Assembly: GCA_017935675.1 (NCBI GenBank)
Contig: JAGBHE010000024.1
Span: forward strand, 16,245-80,244
DNA length: 64,000 bases
Origin: Clostridia bacterium
Lineage (GTDB): Bacteria > Bacillota > Clostridia > UBA1381
Direction: 5' to 3'
Each line of letters starts with the position of its first letter. The stretch's first letter is position 1. A model generated the notes under the pieces. It was not told the origin of the DNA. It saw nothing but the letters and a program-made list of their open reading frames with translations, and ran no database searches. Positions 1 through 8,980 of this stretch are shown in pieces. The translations under genes and the position numbers were made by a program.

Positions 1-153
1 CCGATACTGTACGGAACAACGGTGGATTTTCTCCGCTGCTTCGGACTCAGTACACTTTCCGAGCTTCCCGAGGTCAACCTTGAAACAATATCAAACGGAG
101 TTGAAGATGTAAAGGCTGAGGATATTCTTCCGGAAGGAAGCGAAGGGACATAA
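1..153 (+). CDS. scpB: Segregation and condensation protein B, C-terminal end (5' partial)
   Basis: The window opens inside a reading frame of 50 codons ending in TAA. It begins with PILYGTTVDFLRCFGL, the conserved end of the second winged-helix domain of ScpB, followed by an acidic tail. ScpB is the kleisin-associated subunit of the SMC-ScpAB condensin that organises and segregates the chromosome. Only the end is visible, so the start and the ScpA-binding surface cannot be assessed. The next gene starts 3 bp after the stop and the scpB-DUF2953-ytfJ order is known from Bacillus and Clostridia, which supports the call. Confidence 0.85.
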   Translation, partial: PILYGTTVDFLRCFGLSTLSELPEVNLETISNGVEDVKAEDILPEGSEGT

Positions 154-156
154 AAT

Positions 157-708
157 ATGTATTATATATTGATTTCGGCAGCGGCTGTTATACTGATATT
201 GCTTTTTGTACCTGTAAGAATAATTCTTGAATATGACAAATCGGCACATATTTATCTGAAAATACTTTTCTGGAAAAAGCTTCTGAACAAAGAAAGCAGA
301 AAACCTCATGAAAAAAACGAAAAACAGACAGCTGAAAAAAAGGACAAAACAAATGCCGGAAATAAAATAAAAAAAATTCTTTCTCTTGAAGATGACATTA
401 AGGAATTTGCCGATTTTACGGCAAAAAGATGCGTCACTTTTGAAAAGCTTCGGTTTTCTTTGGATTTCGGAACAGGTGACGCGGCAGCTACGGGAATCCT
501 GACCGGGCTTGTAAACGGAGCTGTTTACACAATCATCTCCGTTATTCATCACAACACAACACTTAAAAGCTTTGATGTTAATATAAATCCGGATTTTGAA
601 GGGGAAAAATTTGTTTTTTATTTACTCTGCATAGCAAAAACAAGAGCTGTGCATATTATCAGTATGGGATTAAAAGGCTTAAAGCTTTATAAAAAATTTA
701 AAAAGTAA
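157..708 (+). CDS. DUF2953 domain membrane protein (YtfI-like)
   Basis: A 183-residue protein that opens with one hydrophobic helix (residues 2-20, ending VPVRIILEYD). A lysine-rich stretch follows (about residues 43-70) and then a C-terminal domain with a glycine-rich FGTGDAAATG segment and NPDFEGE, typical of the DUF2953 family. The function is unknown. In Bacillus the homologue (ytfI) lies directly before ytfJ, as here, in lineages that form endospores. It starts 3 bp after scpB and is probably cotranscribed. The family call rests on these motifs and the neighbours; the role is not established. Confidence 0.75.
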   Translation: MYYILISAAAVILILLFVPVRIILEYDKSAHIYLKILFWKKLLNKESRKPHEKNEKQTAEKKDKTNAGNKIKKILSLEDDIKEFADFTAKRCVTFEKLRFSLDFGTGDAAATGILTGLVNGAVYTIISVIHHNTTLKSFDVNINPDFEGEKFVFYLLCIAKTRAVHIISMGLKGLKLYKKFKK

Positions 709-728
709 TCTGATAGGAGGGTTTAACT

Positions 729-1157
729 ATGGATCACGCAATACAGGGGCTGATGGACTCGGCAATGAACAATATAAAGGCTATGGTCGACGTTGATACG
801 GTAGTCGGCGACAGCGTAACATGTGATGACGGAACAATTATTATACCCATATCTTCCGTATGCTTCGGCTTCGGCGCAGGCGGCAGCGATTTTGCACCAA
901 AGGCTGGTTCCGCCGTTAGCGAGAAAATGTTCGGAGGCGGCTGCGGAGGCGGCGCCAACGTAAAGCCGGCAGGCTTTCTCATTGTTTCAAACGGGAATGT
1001 AAGATATCTTCCTGTCAGCGGCAGTGCCTCGGCTTTTGATAAGCTGGTTGATCTTATGCCGGGAATGATCGACAAGGTCAACAAGGTAATTTCAGGCCGC
1101 AAGACAAAAAAGCAGGAAAATCAGAAGGAAGCGGAAAAAATAGAAATCATTGATTAA
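729..1157 (+). CDS. ytfJ: GerW/YtfJ family sporulation protein
   Basis: A 142-residue protein with the YtfJ/GerW signature: an N-terminal amphipathic helix (IQGLMDSAMNNIKAMVDVDT), a VGDSVTCDDGTIIIPIS strand region, a very glycine-rich centre (FGAGGSD, FGGGCGGGANV) and the segment FLIVSNGNVRYLPV. In Bacillus subtilis GerW is a spore protein needed for germination with certain nutrients; the molecular activity is unclear. It has a strong ribosome site (TAGGAGGG) 9 bp before its ATG. The lysine/glutamate tail after residue 123 is variable in the family. Its presence suggests a spore-forming ancestry, not proven sporulation. Confidence 0.85.
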   Translation: MDHAIQGLMDSAMNNIKAMVDVDTVVGDSVTCDDGTIIIPISSVCFGFGAGGSDFAPKAGSAVSEKMFGGGCGGGANVKPAGFLIVSNGNVRYLPVSGSASAFDKLVDLMPGMIDKVNKVISGRKTKKQENQKEAEKIEIID

Positions 1158-1172
1158 GGGGTCATTTATTAT

Positions 1173-3014
1173 ATGTATTATACTGAGCGTGACAAAATTC
1201 TCATGCAGGTGCAGAAACCTACAAGATACACCGGCGGCGAGCTGAATGCCTGTATGAAGGACAAGGATAAGGTAAGTGTACGCTTTGGATTTTGCTTTCC
1301 GGACCTTTACGAAATAGCAATGTCACACCTTGGAATCAAAATATTATACCACACGCTTAACGAGCGTGCGGATACATACTGTGAGCGCGTATTTGCACCG
1401 TGGACTGACATGGAGCAGCTGATGCGGGAGCGGAACATGAAACTTTTCGCCCTCGAATCGGGGGATGAGGTCGGCAGCTTTGACTTTCTCGGATTCACAT
1501 TGCAGTACGAGCTTTCCTATTCAAACATTGTAAATATGCTTGATTTGGCAGAAGTCCCCGTTTATGCGGCAGACAGAACAAAAGAACACCCGTTTGTGTG
1601 CGCCGGTGGTCCGTGTGCCTATAATGCCGAACCGATTGCTGACTTTATTGATTTTTTTATGCTCGGCGAAGGCGAAGAAAGTATTCACGAGGTTATTGAC
1701 ACATATATTAAATGGAAAAATTCAGGTGCTTCAAGAGAGGAATTTCTGCACATGGCAGCAAAAATCCCCGGAATATACGTTCCTTCTTTTTATGATGTTT
1801 CATATAACGACGACGGAACAGTGGCGTCGATAAAGCCCAATACCGAGGACGCACCTGAAACGGTAAGAAAAAGAATCGTAACGGATTTTTCGGGAGTCTT
1901 TGCACCGGAAAAAATAATTGTGCCTTTCGGCGAGGTAGTTCATGACCGCGTTATTCTTGAGGTTTTCAGAGGATGTATAAGAGGCTGCCGGTTCTGTCAG
2001 GCAGGATACGTTTACCGTCCCGTAAGGGAAAGAAAAGCAGACAGGCTCCTATACCTTGCGGACAAGCTTCTGTCAAGCAGCGGTTATGATGAAATATCCC
2101 TGTCCTCACTCAGCACCAGCGACTATACACAGCTTCCGGAGCTTACAAGCAGTCTGCTGGACATAACAGAGCAGAAAAAAATAAATCTGTCTCTTCCCTC
2201 GCTTCGCATTGATAATTTTTCACTTGAGCTTATGCAAAGGGTGCAGAAGGTGAGAAAATCCGGCATAACCTTTGCTCCGGAGGCAGGCACACAGCGTCTG
2301 CGCGATGTTATAAACAAAAATATTACCGAGGAAAACATAATCGAATCAACACGTCTTTTGTTCAGCGGCGGCTACACCAATGTAAAGCTTTATTTCATGG
2401 TGGGACTTCCGACGGAGACAAACGAGGATGTAAGCGCCATTGCCGCACTTGCCGAGAAGGTGCTTTCCGTTTATTTTGAAATCCCGAAGGAGGAACGGGC
2501 AAAAAATATCAATATCACCGTAAGCACATCAAATTTTGTGCCGAAGCCCTTTACAGCATTTCAATGGGAAAAGCAGGCAACAAGAGCGGAAATGATTGAA
2601 AAGCAGGACATTCTCAAGGCGTCTATAAAATCAAAGCGTATACGCTATAACTGGCATGATGATAAAACAAGCTACCTTGAAGGCGTTTTTGCAAGAGGTG
2701 ACAGAAGGCTTTCCGCTGTTATAAAGCGGGCGGTTGAGCTTGGCTGTAAATTTGACGGCTGGAACGAACATTTCAATTTTGAGCTTTGGATGCAGGCATT
2801 TGACGAATGCGGAATAGACCCTGATTTCTATACGGCACGCCGGAGAGATTACAGTGAAATTCTTCCCTGGGACCATATAGATGTGGGCGTTACAAAAAGC
2901 TTCTTTATAAAAGAAAGCGAAAAAGCACACAGAGCCGAAACGACGGCAAACTGCCGTGAAAAATGCGCCGGCTGCGGTGCGGCGGCATTTAAAACGGGGG
3001 TTTGCTATGAGTAA
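1173..3014 (+). CDS. TIGR03960-type B12-binding-like radical SAM protein
   Basis: A 613-residue protein. The N-terminal part (about 30-200) resembles a cobalamin-binding-like fold (RFGFCFPDLYEIAMSHLG, CAGGPCAYN, FFMLGEGEE). The radical SAM CxxxCxxC motif appears as GCIRGCRFCQAGY near residue 272, followed by FAPEAGTQRLRD and a YFMVGLPTET strand. The C-terminus holds a further Cys cluster (CREKCAGCG). The family is widespread in Firmicutes and its reaction is not known; it is regularly followed by, or fused to, a DUF2344 protein, as here, where the next gene overlaps by 8 bp. The two probably act together, and an RNA-related substrate is often guessed but unproven. Confidence 0.85.
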   Translation: MYYTERDKILMQVQKPTRYTGGELNACMKDKDKVSVRFGFCFPDLYEIAMSHLGIKILYHTLNERADTYCERVFAPWTDMEQLMRERNMKLFALESGDEVGSFDFLGFTLQYELSYSNIVNMLDLAEVPVYAADRTKEHPFVCAGGPCAYNAEPIADFIDFFMLGEGEESIHEVIDTYIKWKNSGASREEFLHMAAKIPGIYVPSFYDVSYNDDGTVASIKPNTEDAPETVRKRIVTDFSGVFAPEKIIVPFGEVVHDRVILEVFRGCIRGCRFCQAGYVYRPVRERKADRLLYLADKLLSSSGYDEISLSSLSTSDYTQLPELTSSLLDITEQKKINLSLPSLRIDNFSLELMQRVQKVRKSGITFAPEAGTQRLRDVINKNITEENIIESTRLLFSGGYTNVKLYFMVGLPTETNEDVSAIAALAEKVLSVYFEIPKEERAKNINITVSTSNFVPKPFTAFQWEKQATRAEMIEKQDILKASIKSKRIRYNWHDDKTSYLEGVFARGDRRLSAVIKRAVELGCKFDGWNEHFNFELWMQAFDECGIDPDFYTARRRDYSEILPWDHIDVGVTKSFFIKESEKAHRAETTANCREKCAGCGAAAFKTGVCYE

Positions 3015-3663
3015 ATATATACTGAAATACACAAGAGACGAGCGGGTAAAATACGTTTCTCATCTTGATTTTATAAGACTCTTTCACAGAGCTGTAAGGC
3101 GCAGCGGAGTTGATTTTCTTTTTTCCGAGGGCTTTAACCCGCACCCTGTTATGACTGTGGCAATGCCTCTTTCGGTAGGCGTAACCTCCGGCGGAGAATA
3201 TATGAAGGTAGGATTTACCGACAGCTTTACGGAGGAAGAAATAAAAAACAGGATAAACTGCGCGCTTCCGCCCGGCTACCATATTGAAAGCGTATACAGG
3301 CTTAAGGGAAAGGAAATAGATCTTACTAAAATCAATAAGGCAGACTATACGGTTATGGCGGAGCTGAAAAAAGGTGCCGCCCCCTGTGATATTGACCGGG
3401 TTCTTGCTTCCGATTCACTTGTTGTCATGAAAAAGACAAAAAGCGGAACAAAGCCGTCAGACATAAGGCCGTACATTTACGCTCTTGATGAGGAGCAATA
3501 TGCAGACGGCGTCGTAACATATAAAATGCGTCTTGCCTGCGGAAACGATTATAATCTTAAACCGGAAACGGTTATCTCCGCAATGGAGGAGACGGATTCC
3601 GGATTCAGAACCTCATTTTTGTGCATACACCGTGACAGACTGATTCTGCCCGGCGAAGAATAA
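3007..3663 (+). CDS. TIGR03936/DUF2344 radical SAM-associated protein
   Basis: A 218-residue protein starting MSKYILKYTRDERVKYVSHLD, with the family's conserved FSEGFNPHPVMTVAMPLSVGV block (residues about 42-62). The ATG at 3007 is chosen because it follows a GGGGG-type ribosome site and overlaps the end of the preceding radical SAM gene by 8 bp; the frame stays open upstream, but that part is antisense-like and lacks the family pattern. DUF2344 proteins are companions of TIGR03960 enzymes and carry no radical SAM cysteines themselves. They may hold or present the substrate. Exact role unknown. Confidence 0.85.
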   Translation: MSKYILKYTRDERVKYVSHLDFIRLFHRAVRRSGVDFLFSEGFNPHPVMTVAMPLSVGVTSGGEYMKVGFTDSFTEEEIKNRINCALPPGYHIESVYRLKGKEIDLTKINKADYTVMAELKKGAAPCDIDRVLASDSLVVMKKTKSGTKPSDIRPYIYALDEEQYADGVVTYKMRLACGNDYNLKPETVISAMEETDSGFRTSFLCIHRDRLILPGEE

Positions 3664-3681
3664 ACAAAAGGAGATGCGGCT

Positions 3682-4881
3682 ATGATAACAAAAGCACTTA
3701 TCTCAACAATTTACGAAGCGGCGTCAATCCAGCGCTGGAATGACCATATCCGTCCGTGGGTCGGCTTTACCGAGCTTGATAAGCAGTCCCACAAAATGTT
3801 TTATGCCTATGTGCTTGCAAAGTGCCAGGGCAAGGAGGTTGATTTCAAGGCGCTGATTGAGGGAGGTATTTTTGAATTTTTCCACAGAATTGTGCTTACT
3901 GACATCAAACCGCCGATTTACCATAAGCTTGTTAAAGAAAAGGGAAAGCAGCTGAACGAATGGGTTTTATCCCAGCTTCAGGACATACTTGAGCCTATTG
4001 CCGGAGACTTTTTTTACCGCATGAAGCTTTACTACAACGATCCCGGCTACAGCGCTCTTGAAAAGGAAATACTGAAGGCTGCTCATTATCAGGCTACATA
4101 CTTTGAGTTTCAGGTAATATATCCTCTGAACAAGGAAACCCACGGTATTGAAACCGTGAAGCGTGAGATGAGCCAGGGGCTGGCTGCATGTGATACGTTT
4201 TCAGGCTACAAATATTTTATGGGCAGTCCGTACCTTAAGGATTTTCTGCTTCTTCTCGGGAAGCTTCGATATCAGCAGCGCTGGGCAAAGGCGTCAAGAG
4301 TTCCAAACACCTTCGTTATGGGACATATGCTTGTTGTTGCGATACTGTCATACTTTTCCGCTCTTGAGGCGGGAGCATGCTCCGGCAGATGCATTAACGA
4401 TTTTCTCGGCGGACTTTTTCACGATATGCCGGAGGTGCTTACACGGGATATTGTGTCACCTGTAAAGTCAAGCGTAAAGGGGCTTGACGATATAATAAAG
4501 GGTATTGAGGATGAGCAGATGGAAAGCGCAATATTCCCCTTGCTGCCCAAGGAATGGCATGATGAAATACGGTACTACACGCAAAATGAATTTTCCTCAA
4601 AGGTTATCCTTGACGGAAAAATAACAATTACAACATCAGATGAAATAAACAAAAGCTACAATGACAACAAATACTCGCCCATTGACGGTGAAATGATACG
4701 CTGCTGTGACCATCTTTCCGCATATATGGAGGCTTTTCTTTCTCTTGAGTACGGCATACGTTCAAATCAGCTGCTGTCAGGCTATGTAAACCTGCGCAGG
4801 CAGTATACGGGAAAGGTTGTGGCAGGAATGGACTACGGACAGCTGTTTGAATACTTTGATATAGAGGACAAGATGAAATGA
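3682..4881 (+). CDS. HD-domain hydrolase (YfbR-like)
   Basis: A 399-residue protein with an HD-superfamily metal site: a histidine in FVMGHMLVVAIL (about residue 214), the HD pair in GGLFHDMPEVLTRD (about 245) and a later aspartate in MIRCCDHLSAY. This arrangement matches the YfbR-type HD hydrolases, some of which are 5'-deoxynucleotidases. The protein is about twice the length of E. coli YfbR; the first 190 residues form an uncharacterised helical region. The ribosome site AAAGGAGAT precedes the ATG. It overlaps recX by 4 bp (ATGA), so translation is probably coupled. Substrate is not predictable from sequence. Confidence 0.8.
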   Translation: MITKALISTIYEAASIQRWNDHIRPWVGFTELDKQSHKMFYAYVLAKCQGKEVDFKALIEGGIFEFFHRIVLTDIKPPIYHKLVKEKGKQLNEWVLSQLQDILEPIAGDFFYRMKLYYNDPGYSALEKEILKAAHYQATYFEFQVIYPLNKETHGIETVKREMSQGLAACDTFSGYKYFMGSPYLKDFLLLLGKLRYQQRWAKASRVPNTFVMGHMLVVAILSYFSALEAGACSGRCINDFLGGLFHDMPEVLTRDIVSPVKSSVKGLDDIIKGIEDEQMESAIFPLLPKEWHDEIRYYTQNEFSSKVILDGKITITTSDEINKSYNDNKYSPIDGEMIRCCDHLSAYMEAFLSLEYGIRSNQLLSGYVNLRRQYTGKVVAGMDYGQLFEYFDIEDKMK

Positions 4882-5345
4882 AGGAGAAAAAGACTCTCAC
4901 AAAAGAAGAAACAAAGGAAAAGGCTTTGAGGCTTCTTGAATTCAGAAGTCACAGTGAGCATGAGCTGAGGGAAAAGCTCCGCGCGGCAGGGGGTCTTGAG
5001 GAAGATATAGATGAGGCTGTTAATTTCTGTCTTGAATATAATTTTCTTAATGACCGGCAGTATGCAGGTATGCGCGCCCGCGACCTTTCCTCCTTAAAAA
5101 AGTTCGGAAAACGGCGCATAAAATCAGAGCTATACAGACGCGGTCTCAGCGAAGAGGACATTGAAGAAGCACTCTCCGATATTGAGGATGATGAAGATGA
5201 GCTTATGCGGCTTGTTGAAAAAAAGCTCCGCGGAAACTTTGACAAAAAAAACAAAGGTAAAACCATAAGATATTTTTTATACCGCGGCTATGAGCTGTCC
5301 GATATTAAAAACGCAATAGAAAGGTTAATGACTGATGAAATTTAA
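4878..5345 (+). CDS. recX: Regulatory protein RecX
   Basis: A 155-residue protein made of three-helix RecX repeats: ALRLLEFRSHSEHELREKL, then FLNDRQYAGMRARDLSSL with KFGKRRIKSELYRRGLSEE, and a last repeat KTIRYFLYRGYELSDIKNAI. RecX binds RecA filaments and limits recombination and SOS activity. The length is typical. It starts in a 4-bp overlap with the HD hydrolase gene and its end overlaps rimO by 11 bp, so it is embedded in this operon rather than next to recA. Confidence 0.85.
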   Translation: MKEKKTLTKEETKEKALRLLEFRSHSEHELREKLRAAGGLEEDIDEAVNFCLEYNFLNDRQYAGMRARDLSSLKKFGKRRIKSELYRRGLSEEDIEEALSDIEDDEDELMRLVEKKLRGNFDKKNKGKTIRYFLYRGYELSDIKNAIERLMTDEI

Positions 5346-6663
5346 CATTGGAATGGTGTCCCTCGGCTGTGCCAAAAACAGAACCGACTCTGAAACCATG
5401 CTCGGCATCCTGGCCGAGAGCGGGCACACCCTCGTAGGCGACCCATCGGAAGCAGATGTTATTATAATAAATACCTGCGGCTTTATTGAAGCGGCAAAGC
5501 AGGAATCCATTGACACAATCCTGGAAATGGCAGAATATAAAAAAACAGGGCGCTGCAAGCTTCTTATAGTAACCGGCTGCCTTGCCGAAAGATACAATGA
5601 CGAGGTTATGAAGGAATTCCCTGAGGCAGACGCTCTTCTCGGTGTGGGAGACTATCACAGAATCGCCGAGATAATAAACCGTGCCGCTGAGGGAGAGAGG
5701 CCGGCGGTTTACGGTCACAGAGATATTGACGTTCCCGAAGGACTGCCACGTATAATAACCACGGGCGGTGCCTCCGCATATATAAAAATAGCAGAGGGCT
5801 GCGACAACAACTGCACCTACTGCGCCATACCGAAAATCCGCGGCAGATACAGAAGCCGCACTATGGACGATATAGTTAAAGAGGCTGAAGAGCTTTCGGA
5901 AAACGGAGTGCGTGAACTTATCGTAATTGCTCAGGACACTACAAGATACGGAATTGATTTATACGGCACATACAAGCTTCCGGAGCTTCTGAGGAGGCTT
6001 TGCAGTATCGAAAAGCTGCATTGGATAAGAGTTCATTACTTTTATACCGAAGCAATTACAGATGAGCTTATTGACGTTTTTGCGGAGGAAAAAAAGCTGT
6101 GTCCGTATATTGATATGCCCATTCAGCATATAAATAATGATATACTGCGCCGAATGGCAAGGCGTACAAACAGCGCTCAGATAAGACAAAGAATCAAGGA
6201 TTTGCGCGAAAAAATCCCTGATGTAACAATAAGAACTTCACTTATAACCGGATTTCCCGGCGAAACCGAGGAACAATTCAAAGAACTATGTGATTTCGTT
6301 AAAGAAGCCCGTCTTGAACGTGTAGGCGTTTTTGCCTTTTCCGAGGAGGAGGGCACAGCGGCGGCTGATTTCGACGGACAGCTTGACGAGGGAACAAAGA
6401 ACAGGCGTGCCGAGGAGCTTATGACAATTCAGCGCAGTATAAGCCTTGAAAAAAACAAGGAAAAACTGGGCTACCGCGTTGAGGTTTTATGTGAAGGCTA
6501 TGATGATGAATGCTTTCTGTATTACGGGCGCAGCCGTGCAGACAGTATTGATGTTGACGGCAAGGTTTATTTCGCAGCTGACGATGAGGTTATGCCCGGA
6601 GAATTCAAAACGGTAGAAATACTCGACTGCGACGAATACGACCTTACCGGAAAAACCATCTGA
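5335..6663 (+). CDS. rimO: Ribosomal protein S12 methylthiotransferase RimO
   Basis: A 442-residue enzyme that adds a methylthio group to the conserved aspartate of ribosomal protein uS12. The UPF0004 N-terminal domain shows its three cluster cysteines in SLGCAKNRTD, INTCGFIE and VTGCLAERY. The radical SAM motif is CDNNCTYCAIPKIRG near residue 160, followed by YIDMPIQHIN and TSLITGFPGETEEQ. A C-terminal TRAM-like domain ends the protein. SLGCAKN near the start and the DMPIQH motif separate it from MiaB. Ribosome site AAAGG precedes the ATG within recX; pgsA follows 14 bp later. Confidence 0.93.
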   Translation: MKFNIGMVSLGCAKNRTDSETMLGILAESGHTLVGDPSEADVIIINTCGFIEAAKQESIDTILEMAEYKKTGRCKLLIVTGCLAERYNDEVMKEFPEADALLGVGDYHRIAEIINRAAEGERPAVYGHRDIDVPEGLPRIITTGGASAYIKIAEGCDNNCTYCAIPKIRGRYRSRTMDDIVKEAEELSENGVRELIVIAQDTTRYGIDLYGTYKLPELLRRLCSIEKLHWIRVHYFYTEAITDELIDVFAEEKKLCPYIDMPIQHINNDILRRMARRTNSAQIRQRIKDLREKIPDVTIRTSLITGFPGETEEQFKELCDFVKEARLERVGVFAFSEEEGTAAADFDGQLDEGTKNRRAEELMTIQRSISLEKNKEKLGYRVEVLCEGYDDECFLYYGRSRADSIDVDGKVYFAADDEVMPGEFKTVEILDCDEYDLTGKTI

Positions 6664-6677
6664 AAGGACGGAACTCT

Positions 6678-7226
6678 ATGAATACACCAAATAAGCTGAC
6701 AGTTATAAGAATGATACTCGTTCCTGTATTTATGTCATTTGCACTTGCTTCGGGAACAGTAAATCTTGCAATAGCCCTGGGCGTGTTTATTCTCGCATCG
6801 CTCACTGACTGGCTGGACGGAAAAATAGCAAGAGCCTCCGGTCAGATAACAACCTTCGGAAAATTCATGGACCCTCTTGCGGATAAGCTTCTCACAACAG
6901 CGGCATTTCTCGTTTTTATGGATATGAAGCTTATATCCCCCTGGGTTATTATAATAATTCTGTTTCGTGAATTTGCCGTTTCCGGGATACGCCTTGTGGC
7001 AGCCGGAACAGGAGAAGTAATAGCGGCAAGCATCTGGGGCAAGCTGAAAACAGTTTCGCAGATGGCAGCCGTAATACTTACCTTCCTGCTGCTGTTAATT
7101 CCGGCAGGTGACGAACAAACAAAATATATAATAATAAACACTGCCGTATGGATTTCAACGATTCTGACGCTGACATCGGGAGCGGATTACATTTTAAAAA
7201 ACAGAAAGCTTCTCGTTATGAAATAA
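6678..7226 (+). CDS. pgsA: CDP-diacylglycerol-glycerol-3-phosphate 3-phosphatidyltransferase
   Basis: A 182-residue integral membrane enzyme that makes phosphatidylglycerol phosphate, the committed step to phosphatidylglycerol and cardiolipin. The CDP-alcohol phosphotransferase motif D-G-x2-A-R-x8-G-x3-D-x3-D is complete (DGKIARASG, then FGKFMDPLADK, residues about 40-65). Four to six hydrophobic segments fill the rest. The N-terminus MNTPNKLTVIRM is characteristic of PgsA. The ribosome site GAAAGGACGG lies at the right distance. It is part of the rimO-pgsA-mltG run. Confidence 0.93.
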   Translation: MNTPNKLTVIRMILVPVFMSFALASGTVNLAIALGVFILASLTDWLDGKIARASGQITTFGKFMDPLADKLLTTAAFLVFMDMKLISPWVIIIILFREFAVSGIRLVAAGTGEVIAASIWGKLKTVSQMAAVILTFLLLLIPAGDEQTKYIIINTAVWISTILTLTSGADYILKNRKLLVMK

Positions 7227-7269
7227 AACCGGCTGCGGCTCTTTTACGGCGTGAAAGGTATGAAAAAAT

Positions 7270-8277
7270 ATGAGTATACAAATTGAAGAAAAAACATATC
7301 CCAAAAAGCTTATAATTATTGTAGCTGTTTGCCTGCTCGCCGCGGCAGCGCTGATAACCTCATTTTTTGCCGTAAGCGACATCGCAGGCGTCAGCAAGGG
7401 TACAAGCATAACAATAGACGAAGGCATGACAACGGCAAAAGCGGCAGAGCGTCTTAAAGAGGACGGCGTTATAAAATTTCCGCTGATATTCCGGCTTATA
7501 TCAAGACAGCTTGGCTATGATACAAAAATCAGACCCGGAATCTGCACTGTTTCGGCAGGAATGAGCTATAAGGAAATACTGGAGAGCTTCACCACTGCAA
7601 AGGCTGAAACCGTAAAAGTCGTTATTCCCGAAGGATATGAGGCAAAGGAAATTGCTGAACGCCTTTCGGAGCTTGTGTCCGAGAGTGAATTTTACAAGGC
7701 AATGAGCCTTGATTACGACTATGATTTTCTGAAAAATCTGCCTGAGCGCGAAGTTCCTCTTGAGGGTTATCTCTTCCCCGCCACCTATGAATTTGAAAAG
7801 GGGATAAGCGCTGAAGAAATAATCAATACAATGCTGAGCGCCTTTGATAAGCACTTCACCGATGAATACAAGGCAAGAGCAAACGAGCTCGGCAAAAGCA
7901 TTGACGAAATAGTAACCCTCGCTTCAATAATTGAACGCGAATCAAATTCGGCAGAGGACAGAGCAAAGGTAGCCGGAGTTTTTTATAACAGACTTAAGAA
8001 AAATATGAAGCTTCAGTCCTGCGCAACAATTCAGTATATTCTGAAGGAACGCAAGACGGTGCTGTCAACAGAGGACACAAAAATTGAATCGCCGTACAAT
8101 ACCTATCTGTACAGCGGTCTTCCCAAAGGCCCTATATCCTCGCCGGGAGAAGAATGTATAAAGGCGGCTCTTTATCCTGAGGAAACAGACGCTTTGTATT
8201 TTGTTCTCGGCCCCGACGGAAAACATATCTTCTCAAAAACCTATGAGGAACATCTGAAAGCTAAAAACGGAAAGTGA
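7270..8277 (+). CDS. mltG: Endolytic murein transglycosylase MltG
   Basis: A 335-residue protein with one N-terminal membrane helix (residues 15-36), a LysM-like segment and the YceG catalytic domain. The catalytic glutamate is in TLASIIERESNSAEDR, followed by VAGVFYNRL and the SPYNTYLYSGLPKGPISSPG block that closes the family. MltG cleaves nascent glycan strands at the membrane and helps set their length. The usual LQTDPTV segment reads LQSCATI here, a variant I associate with clostridial members. The gene is followed by the tRNA modification pair, as in the Bacillus yrrL-yrrM-yrrN-yrrO cluster. Confidence 0.92.
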   Translation: MSIQIEEKTYPKKLIIIVAVCLLAAAALITSFFAVSDIAGVSKGTSITIDEGMTTAKAAERLKEDGVIKFPLIFRLISRQLGYDTKIRPGICTVSAGMSYKEILESFTTAKAETVKVVIPEGYEAKEIAERLSELVSESEFYKAMSLDYDYDFLKNLPEREVPLEGYLFPATYEFEKGISAEEIINTMLSAFDKHFTDEYKARANELGKSIDEIVTLASIIERESNSAEDRAKVAGVFYNRLKKNMKLQSCATIQYILKERKTVLSTEDTKIESPYNTYLYSGLPKGPISSPGEECIKAALYPEETDALYFVLGPDGKHIFSKTYEEHLKAKNGK

Positions 8278-8287
8278 GATTTATTAA

Positions 8288-8953
8288 ATGGTTGAATACG
8301 AAAAGGATGCCGTTGTGCAGCCCTACGTTACAGAATATATCAGAAGCAGACTTAAAAAAAGAGACGGTATTATGGCAGAGCTTGAAAAAACCGCTCTGCA
8401 AAGGGATATTCCAATAGTTCAGCCTGAAACAGCCAAGCTTCTTGAAACGCTTATCATGGCAAAACAGCCCCAAAAAATACTTGAGGTGGGCTGCGCCATA
8501 GGCTATTCGGCAATACTTATGGCTGAGGCTTGTGAAAACGCGGAAATAACAACTCTTGAATTTGACGCATCTCTTGCGGCAGAGGCAAAAGAAAATATCG
8601 AACAGGCAGGACTTTCCGAGCGGATAAACGTGGTTTTTGCCGATGCCCGGGATTACATTTCTTATCTTGAAGAGGATGAAATATTTGATATCATCTTCCT
8701 TGACGGACCAAAGGCCCATTATATTCACATGCTTGATGACTGTATGAGACTTCTTCGCAAAAACGGAATGCTCATATGCGATAATGTGCTTTATAAAGGT
8801 ATGACGGCTACGGATACTCTTGTTATCAGGCGAAAAATCACAATAGTTAAGCGGCTTCGGAAATTTATTGATACCATTACCGAAAGGGCTGATATGGAAA
8901 CCTCCATCCTCCCTGTCGGGGACGGGGTAACGCTTACCGTTAAACGCTTTTGA
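8288..8953 (+). CDS. trmR: SAM-dependent O-methyltransferase, probably TrmR (tRNA 5-hydroxyuridine methyltransferase)
   Basis: A 221-residue class I methyltransferase of the catechol-O-methyltransferase-like family. The SAM loop is ILEVGCAIGYSAI (about residues 60-72); acidic residue motifs follow in TTLEFDAS and FDIIFLDGPKAHY, and LICDNVLYKG is the metal/substrate region. Its position between mltG and a U32 protein matches Bacillus yrrM (TrmR), which methylates 5-hydroxyuridine-34 of tRNA to 5-methoxyuridine. The family assignment is secure; the TrmR role is inferred from the neighbours. The ribosome site is weak (GTGAGAT). Confidence 0.8.
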   Translation: MVEYEKDAVVQPYVTEYIRSRLKKRDGIMAELEKTALQRDIPIVQPETAKLLETLIMAKQPQKILEVGCAIGYSAILMAEACENAEITTLEFDASLAAEAKENIEQAGLSERINVVFADARDYISYLEEDEIFDIIFLDGPKAHYIHMLDDCMRLLRKNGMLICDNVLYKGMTATDTLVIRRKITIVKRLRKFIDTITERADMETSILPVGDGVTLTVKRF

Positions 8954-8980
8954 AATAAAAATCACTGAAAGGATGAACAC

